DNA of 64,000 bases from NCBI GenBank assembly GCA_023014335.1, contig JAECYW010000012.1, positions 2,108,001 to 2,172,000 of the forward strand. Reading direction: 5' to 3'. This stretch comes from Galerina marginata. Its lineage: Eukaryota > Basidiomycota > Agaricomycetes > Agaricales > Galerinaceae. This document shows, one piece after another, positions 56,989 to 64,000 of this stretch. Position 1 is the stretch's first letter. Every line of letters begins with the position of its first letter. The notes under the pieces were generated by a model, which did no database searches, was not told the origin of the DNA, and saw only the letters and a list, made by a program, of their open reading frames with translations. The position numbers were made by a program, and so were the translations under genes.

Positions 56989-59054
56989 GCGAACAGGCAC
57001 TGAGCGACGGTATGCTCATGCATGTTCGACCTTTTGGGTGGACGCTGTACAAAATATGACCTCCGTTGATATTCATAGGACCTGCAAAAAGTCTTTCTTT
57101 AGGGACCTGAAGCCGGAACTTTTGGCTCGCCTCGGATTTATCAGGGCAAAACCCAGGGTCTTCACTTTTTTGAATAGGCCATGTCGCGATGAGAGTCAAT
57201 TTAAGCCATTTCAGACTTCGAAATGGGCAGATCGACATAACGTAACGTTATGCGTCGTATGTGCGAAAGCTTTAATGATTAAATGGTTTAACAGCGAAGT
57301 AAGCCCAACAATATCGGTGAGGCCTTCAAGAATAAAGCCATTTTTTAGACTGACCCTTATTAGAAGACAGGAGACTTGCCCCGATTTCCTGACGCAATGG
57401 GAAGAGGTCGAATAAGCAAGAGTAGAGACTGAGATATGTACGCGAAGTTGCTTCCAGCGTTAACTTGGAGTTGTTCCAGAGCAGGCAGACGGAGACAGTC
57501 CAGTAGAGGTTGCTGGACTGTCTGGCTTCCCTAATTCTTCCACATGCTCAGAGTCGTTCCTGGCAATCGTCGAGGCGACAGTCAAAATTGAGACCGACAA
57601 TTTGAAGGCAAGTTACGGGGGCTCCTCCAAAGCCCGCATGTAAGTAATGGCTCATCTTTCCGCCCTTTTAGTCACGTATAAGCCGCTGAACCGAAAGAAA
57701 GAGCAATCCTTGTGGAGGTAGAAAGGGATGTCGATGTTTCGCAGCTGGGGTTCGTACAAAAGGACACTGAATGTGAACATGTCTGCAGACAGAATCTGGT
57801 CATCTCGAGCATCCTTGAACTCTAATGAAGAGTCCATAACTCCGGCATGCACCTTTGAGCGGACGGAGCTGGTTGAAGACATCGCTACCCGCCACCAGGC
57901 AGAATGAAAGGCTGAACTAGGCTGAACGGTCAACCATGGGCTTCTTATCGTCTTGACTCTTTTCCAGATGGTAACTACCAATTATTCAGAGGTGATACAA
58001 GATTTCTTGATCGCTCCAAGAGCTCGGTGAGCAGCCCGAAATCGCGTTCCGGTCGTAGGAGTTGTCCTCCATGGTAGCCAGTTGGGCCAAAAGAGGAGAT
58101 AGACAATGTAATGCATCTCCATTAGCTACAGACTTGTGTCATTATCCATGAAAGATCACTAGGAAGACGAGCACGATAGGTGAGGTTGTGTCGGAAGTCT
58201 AAGAACACTTCAGAACTTGGAATAATGTGGTAAAGGCACTGACTTGCATCTAAAGCTAGCTATAGATCTAGAGGGGTGTTTGAGTTCTGGAAATATGATC
58301 GTCATATTGGTGTTAGGTCAGATGGAAGCAGTTGCGAGAACCCCGCCTCACTCTCGACAGCCACGTCCGTTCGTATATTTGCTCTTGCCATCATTGTATC
58401 AGCCCAGAGGTACTATGGAATATCATAGTTTCGTCACCTTACATAACAAGGGAGAAAACGTCGAGGTTGGGGAGTTGAAGAGGTAGCCACACAGGAAGAG
58501 AATTCGTACTTTCGGACTCCGGAAGCTGCATTTGGTCACGTTTCTTTCCCAATCTAGTAATTTCTTGTCAACTAAACATGACCTCATCTCTTCCAGTGTT
58601 CGCTGTCTATGGTTGGTCTATGGCATCGACTTCGAAGTTCCTATAACCCAAGGACCTGCACCTTTTTGTCTCGTGATGGTGCTGCATCCTTCATTTCTGC
58701 CGTTATTTGTCCGCGCGAGCTTCACTTCCTAGCAGGAAGCTCCACAACGAATCTTTCTCGTGCATTTTAAACGGACCGCTCTGGACATTATCGTATGCTT
58801 TCTGCTTCTATACAGTGATACGTGCCCGTACCACAAAACATATCTAGACATATCTGGATTCATCTTCGTTGGCACCCTCCTAACCAGCCATTTTGAAGAA
58901 CCAGTGCTGTCGATCCCCGGGGCCCGTATGATACGACAATGGTTTCTTCGTCTTCTCTTCGGCGAACGCGCACTTGCTGGCGTACCAGCGTTCCATATTC
59001 CACCGCTCACGTACTCGTGGGTATCTTGTATGTCCGTATATTCGGATCTGTAGT

Positions 59055-59064
59055 TCATATAAAT
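59055..59064 (+). promoter_or_regulatory. Possible TATA box of the GH2 beta-mannosidase
   Basis: The sequence tcatataaat lies about 41-50 nt upstream of the ATG at 59105. A plausible core promoter element. Confidence 0.35.
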
Positions 59065-59104
59065 TGTGATAGCTACTACAAGAAGTGTTCTGAACCGACT
59101 TACG

Positions 59105-62100
59105 ATGCGTCTCGGGCTCCTTTCGAGTGTTCTCTCGATTGCTATCCTCGCCCCGACAGTTTTTGCTGAAGTCTTTGACTTGAATGGTTTGAAATGGACT
59201 CTCAGTAACCAGAATGGCACTATAAAAATTCCGGCTTCTCCTCCTCCCTCCCAAGCGCATCTCGATCTTCTGAAAGCGGGTATTATAACTGAGCCATTAC
59301 TTGGAATCAACGGTACGGCTTTGGACAAACCTTTGAATTACTTACTCATGATTTTGCAGATTTTACGGAACGTTGGGTCGTTGACGAAAACTGGGTCTAC
59401 TCGGCAGATATTTCGCCATTTTTGAAAAGCGATGCTTTCCGCAGATCCAAAGAGACTTTACTAGTATTCTACGGAATCGACACGATTGCAAATATTGTAA
59501 GTAAATCGACTTCTACCGGGAATAACTCGTTACTTATCTACATCTTTATATAGACTTTGTCTGGTCAACCCGTTGCTTGGGTCAATAATCAGTTCCGTCA
59601 ATACACCTACGACGTCACAAATATTCTTAGTTCAGCTAAGGACAAGGACGTCTTAGTGGTCGCTTTCGAATCTGCATGGACTTATGGGCTCAATGTTACT
59701 GCAAGACCGGATGCCGAATACTTCCCAACCAAGGGTGTGAGAACAATGGACAACGTATGATCTCAGTAATAAAACGTCAATTCAAACGCTTATTTCTCTT
59801 TACTTTTTTAGTACGAGTACCCTGGCGTTCGTCAGTGGATACGAAAAATTGCCTCAGACTTCGGTTGGGATTGGGTACGAGCACATACTGATTTTTTACT
59901 GAAAAATTGCCAATGACACATTATAGGGCCCCGCTTTCGTACCTAGTGGTATTCACAAGCCTGCTTATTTTGTGACGCTTGATGCACCGGGTACATCCAA
60001 AGTCAAGACTACCAGCCCACCAATTTCGCCACAGAAATCCGACTCCTCGAGCAGCCCAGTTTTCATCGAAGAGAGCTCTATCGACATTTACAAATTGGGC
60101 CAGTCTTTCTCAGTAGCACCAGTCGAGAGCGCCGATTGGGTTGTGAACGTCTCACTGGCTCTACGATCGTCGGCACAATTCGACTCAACATCTTTGACAT
60201 TGGCGTTCTCCGAACTTCACTTGGAGAAGGAGTTTGACGTCGGTGCTGTGAAGGCTACTCCAGGGTCAGACGTCGTCTGGGTCAATGCTGTTTGGCAAAT
60301 ACCCGACTCGGTGCCGCAGCGATGGTACCCTCATAACCTTGGCTCGCCCAAGCTGTACGACATGTTAGCAACACTTGCACTTACAGCTAGCGGCAAAACC
60401 GATACTGTTTCCTTCACTACGCGCACTGGATTCCGAACGATCCAAATTGTTCAAACTCCGTACACCGACGAGGAAGTTCAGGAGCGAGGTATCACGCCCG
60501 GAGATAATTGGCACTTTAACATCAACGGCAAGGCGTTCTACGCGCTTGGAACCAACATTATCCCGTTCGACCCGTTTTACGCAAGGACCACTCCTGAGCA
60601 GGTTCGTTGGGTACTTGAGAGCGCCGTAAAGAGCGGCCAGAACATGGTCGGTTATCTCTTCTCAAATTTGTAATTAATCTGTTTGACCATTTCATTTTAG
60701 CTGCGTATCTGGGGCGGTGGTACTTATCAGCCTTCCGATTCAACCGTCGCAGGAGGCGTCTATGACTTCTACTCAATTTGCGACGAGCTTGGTATCCTTG
60801 CCTGGTCTGAACTGATTTTCTCGGACTCGCTGTATCCCATCAACGATTTCCTGCTGGAATCCATCGAACCTGAAGTACGACAAAACGTGCGGAGAGTTAA
60901 CAAGCATCCCAGCAATGCACAGTGGGCTGGCGGTAACGAAATCGAGGGCATAGCCACGAGTCTGCCTAGCTCTAAAGTGATCTCAAACGGCACGCACTAT
61001 TTGAACGAGGTATGGATTCAATTTTATCGTTATCTGACTTGTGTGCTAACGGCCGGGCAGTTCGTTACCTTGTTCCAAGACTTTTTACAACAGATTGTCA
61101 CTTCTGAAACCCGTTCTGTAAGGCGCAAATTCTGCTTAATCTACATTTGCTGATCGGTAACCAATATGTAATATAGGTACCTTATACCGACTGTTCGACG
61201 ACGAAAGGCGTCTTGAGCTTGGATCCGTATATTCTTCGATTCAACAATGGAACGGCGGGAAGCATTTATGGCAACTCGGGTATGTATTAAAATTCCGGCT
61301 GCTTAAGGAACTTTCGTCTGACGCTGAGTCTAGAGCGATACAATTATGATGCTACCAAAGCTTTCTTGTACACTTCTTTCCCTACCTCTCGGTGAGATTT
61401 GCTTTGATACTTAACCAACAATTTTCATTAACCTGTATCTTAGCTTTGTCAACGAATTTGGGTTGGTGCAATTTTTGACTTGCGATGAAAATCAGCTGAC
61501 TCTTTGCTTAGATTCCACTCGATGCCGTCCTTTTACAGCTGGGAAGAGGTGCTGACCTCGCCTGAGGACTTCTCATTCAACTCGACTGTAGTGATGTCCA
61601 GGGATCATCATCCAGCAGCAGGTAGTCTTGCGTTCCCCAATCCCAACGCCAACCAAGGTCAAGGGCAAATGACGATGGCCGTTCAAACGTGGCTTCCAAC
61701 CCCGTCAACGCCCGACACGAATCAGACGTTTGCTCAATGGTGCTTCAGTACTCAAGTCTTCCAAGACCTGGCAATGATCTCCCAGATTGCGTGGTACAGA
61801 CACGGCGCTGGGCGGGGCGAAAACAACCTAGGTGCTTTGGTTTGGCAACTAAACGACATTTGGCAGGGTGTTAGTTGGTCAAGTATTGAATACTCTGGAA
61901 GGTGGAAGGTCCTCAATTACGGGCTGACCAGCATCTTCTCTCCTGTTATCATCTATCCATTCTGGGTGGCGCAAACCGAGAATTTGCAAGTCATGGTCAC
62001 TTCAGATAGATGGGAATCGGTATCAGGAACTGCACAGCTGACTTGGTACGACTGGAGTGGCACCGTTCTGAACTCTACCCGCCAGCCATTCACAGTACCC

Positions 62101-62673
62101 ACTCTCAATAATTCGCTTATCATGCAAGGCACGAACTTGTCAACAATCCTTCCTGCTGGACATGATGCGACACAAGCTTGGCTGCTCCTCAACGTCACGG
62201 CGAAGGTTGATGGCAAAACTGTGACGAATGAACAATACGTACGCCACTTGTCTTTTTACATAACTGAGCAACGATTCATTGACGCCTATGTTTCTAGTTC
62301 ACGCCTACCTCTTTAGCAAATGTTTCGCTTGTGGATCCCGAAATAGCCGTATCCGTCAAGCGCTCGAATGGATTCATCTTCACACTCTCTGCCAAAGGCG
62401 GCGTAGCACCCTGGACCTGGATCGACCACCCGGCTGGAACAGTCGGCGTGTTCGTTGACACGAAGACAGGACTCCCCTCCAATGGCTTCTATCTGATTCC
62501 TGGCATCGATCGTACATGTAAGTAAACTTGCTTTGGTCGACAAAATGGGAATTCACGACGTTGACATATTTGCTACAGTGCGTTTTGAACAGAACATGGA
62601 CACTTCCAGAGTGAGGAACCCAAATGCTGCTGATTTTGTTGTGCGGTCTTTATGGAATAACACACATGTATAA
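59105..62673 (+). CDS. Beta-mannosidase, GH2 family, secreted
   Basis: Predicted 971-aa secreted exo-glycosidase that removes terminal beta-mannose from manno-oligosaccharides and N-glycan cores. Thirteen exons: 59105-59312, 59360-59496, 59554-59754, 59812-59874, 59927-60646, 60701-61009, 61061-61117, 61177-61279, 61334-61391, 61444-61461 (18 nt), 61512-62238, 62298-62517, 62579-62673. A signal peptide covers about the first 21 residues. The N-terminal jelly-roll (DFTERWVVDENW, FYGIDTIANI) precedes the barrel. The acid/base is in WAGGNEIEG (about E523) and the nucleophile in FVNEFGFHS (about E623), the second encoded by the 18-nt exon. The C-terminus ends DFVVRSLWNNTHV, which fits beta-mannosidase better than exo-glucosaminidase. 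Several N-glycosylation sites are present. Confidence 0.92.
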
Positions 62674-62681
62674 CTTCGTAC

Positions 62682-62700
62682 GGTGACCGGTGACCGGTGA
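62682..62700. repeat. Short ggtgacc tandem repeat
   Basis: Two full copies and part of a third, just past the beta-mannosidase stop codon. Confidence 0.65.
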
Positions 62701-63124
62701 GAGTTGGAATCCGGGATGAGGAGGATAGCATAAGTTCCTTAGGTCCCATGTTCCAGTGTACAGGCCTCAAAAATGACGAATCCTTTTTGGGCAGGAGACT
62801 TCGCTTTTAGCTGTATCAACTAGCGTATGGATTGTGAGCCTAGTTGATGTAAAAGCAGTTCATATAGAAGCTCAATGGGTCCAAAGTATAATTTTTACTA
62901 CACTAACGGCGCTTTTAGGGTCGGGACGGTCAAGACTCAAAATGCCTGAATCACATCAGTTCCGAAGATTTCAATCTCACATCAGGTTCTTGGATGAAAT
63001 GCTGCCTAGGGATAATGCTCCGTCGACATAGGAAAAACCCTGACTTTCTGAAAAATTGTAATTGATGTCGTTTTGTTGAAGACAACCCCGATAGGGGTTG
63101 GACGATATCGTGACCGCTTATAAT

Positions 63125-63140
63125 TTCCTTCCTTCCTTCC
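63125..63140. repeat. TTCC microsatellite
   Basis: Four copies of ttcc. Confidence 0.7.
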
Positions 63141-63452
63141 ACTTGCTTTTCTGTTTTCAGCCTCAGCCTCAGCCTGACATGCTCATGGTGGGGTGAACCT
63201 TTAGCCTGGCACTTGTATTGAAAACGCATGTAAATACAGCCATTTCGACATCTCATCCGTCAGGTGGGTCTTGCTAATGATAGCTTTGTCGCAGCCGTGT
63301 TCTAGAGAGCCTGGCGTATTAAGGACACCAGTGACTCGTGCCTACATCTCACGCCTTTCTATAGCTTCTTGATTTGCCCGGCTTCTTGTGAGGTGGGTCT
63401 TGCTTTTCATTTGTGATTATTGCCCTGCCTTCAACGGAACATACAGATCACG

Positions 63453-64000
63453 ATGATGTCCCTTCCCAACCCAGCTGCAGACCAAGCGTTTTGTAACGTA
63501 TCGGCGCTCGAAGCTGGCCTTCTCGACTTACCGGATGCCTTGTTCATTACCAATGCCGAAGAAGGACATGTCACGATCGCACCGTCATTATCTTTCCTCC
63601 TTCGCCACTCTCAGAAGGGCACCCACCTCGTATTCGATCTAGGAATCCGTAAAGATTGGGAAAACTACCCACCAGTCGTTGTCAACAGGATAAAGGCCAC
63701 CTATATCGTGCAAGTCAAGCAAGATGTCGTTGAATCCCTTGAAAAAGGCGGGACCTCCCTAGCCAAAATTGATTATGTCTGCTTGTCGCACTGCCATTGG
63801 GATCATATTGGTAACACCCTCCCATTCACAAACAGTACCTTTTTAGTTGGGAGTGCTTGTCAATCCCTTTTCAAGGCTCCCTATCCTCAAGACCCCATGG
63901 GCCGCTTTTCGTCTGATCTTCTTCCTCCCGGCCGTACAAGATTCCTCGACACAAGCGACTGGGATCCAATCGGCCCATTCCCTCGTGCCCTTGATTTCTT
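63453..64000 (+). CDS. Metallo-beta-lactamase-fold hydrolase, 5' part
   Basis: N-terminal 182 or so codons of a metallo-beta-lactamase-fold protein; the window ends inside the gene. The frame is open without introns from ATG 63453 (a second ATG follows at once). The metal-binding motif is clear: LSHCHWDHIGN (HxHxDH). It is preceded by a strand pattern HLVFDLGIRKDWENYPP, found in fungal lactonase-like members of the superfamily. There is no signal peptide, so it is probably cytosolic. Hydrolysis of a lactone or other ester is the likely chemistry, but the substrate cannot be told. The fold name does not imply antibiotic resistance. Confidence 0.85.
   Translation, partial: MMSLPNPAADQAFCNVSALEAGLLDLPDALFITNAEEGHVTIAPSLSFLLRHSQKGTHLVFDLGIRKDWENYPPVVVNRIKATYIVQVKQDVVESLEKGGTSLAKIDYVCLSHCHWDHIGNTLPFTNSTFLVGSACQSLFKAPYPQDPMGRFSSDLLPPGRTRFLDTSDWDPIGPFPRALDF

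Larger units (their letters stand above)
56400..59104. other. Intergenic region, no supported gene
   Basis: About 2.7 kb. A 162-codon frame (56927-57415, plus) and a 140-codon antisense frame (56816-57238) overlap; neither shows known motifs. On the minus strand, fragments at 57652-58110 read as protein-like but contain stops and could be decayed exons. A direct repeat, gccaagaatac, occurs twice at about 56965-56988. Confidence 0.4.
62674..63452. other. Intergenic region
   Basis: About 780 nt between the beta-mannosidase stop and the next start. It contains an overlapping ggtgacc repeat (62682-62700) and a TTCC microsatellite (63125-63140). No gene is seen. Confidence 0.5.

Noticed and set aside
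56816..57415. Overlapping 162- and 140-codon frames on opposite strands
   Set aside because: Neither has a domain, start context or intron chain, and overlapping opposite-strand frames of this size are expected by chance.
59105..62673. Exo-beta-glucosaminidase as identity of the GH2 gene
   Set aside because: Length, the NEFGFHS nucleophile context and the SLWNNTHV tail fit beta-mannosidase better.
63453..64000. Beta-lactamase (antibiotic resistance) reading of the metallo-beta-lactamase-fold gene
   Set aside because: The HxHxDH motif only shows the fold; fungal members of this type are usually lactonase-like, not beta-lactamases.

Overview
The window is nuclear DNA from a filamentous basidiomycete, most likely an Agaricomycete. 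Genes lie on both strands and are cut by many short introns (46-119 nt, mostly 49-65 nt) with GT-AG ends. The gene families are also typical: GH79 beta-glucuronidases, an AKR1 palmitoyltransferase, a GATA factor with an AreA domain, and F-box/LRR proteins. I rebuilt exons by hand from splice sites, reading frame and family motifs. No tRNA, rRNA, CRISPR array or intact transposon was recognised. Species and expression cannot be read from the sequence.

Layout. 1-1.5 kb (+): 3' end of an acylaminoacyl-peptidase. 1.7-12.5 kb: three GH79 glycosidases, a secreted 527-aa enzyme on the minus strand and a tandem pair (652 and 654 aa) on the plus strand with identical ten-exon structures. 13.3-19.1 kb (-): tandem long-chain acyl-CoA synthetases (FAA type). 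23.5-26.6 kb (-): a GATA factor with two zinc fingers and an AreA-type N-terminal domain. 26.6-34.5 kb: a gene-poor stretch. 34.5-36.9 kb (-): a Ser/Thr-rich single-pass membrane protein. 39.3-41.1 kb (+): a free-standing AMP-binding enzyme. 41.7-44.2 kb (-): tyrosyl-DNA phosphodiesterase TDP1. 45.2-46.9 kb (-): an F-box/LRR-like protein. 47.4-50.0 kb (+): AKR1. 50.6-53.3 kb (-): two tandem acyl-protein thioesterases. 54.2-56.4 kb (+): a TPR/F-box-like protein. 59.1-62.7 kb (+): a secreted GH2 beta-mannosidase. 63.45 kb to the end (+): 5' part of a metallo-beta-lactamase-fold protein.

Two functional themes stand out. One is extracellular polysaccharide breakdown (three GH79 enzymes and a GH2 beta-mannosidase), probably acting on glucuronic-acid- and mannose-containing plant or cell-wall glycans. 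The other is acyl metabolism: two acyl-CoA synthetases can make the acyl-CoA used by AKR1, and two thioesterases that remove protein acyl groups lie directly next to AKR1 in convergent orientation. Three gene pairs (GH79, FAA, thioesterase) are local tandem duplications whose internal exon lengths are almost completely conserved. Very small exons recur: 13 nt in both GH79 paralogs, 9 nt in TDP1 and 18 nt in the beta-mannosidase.
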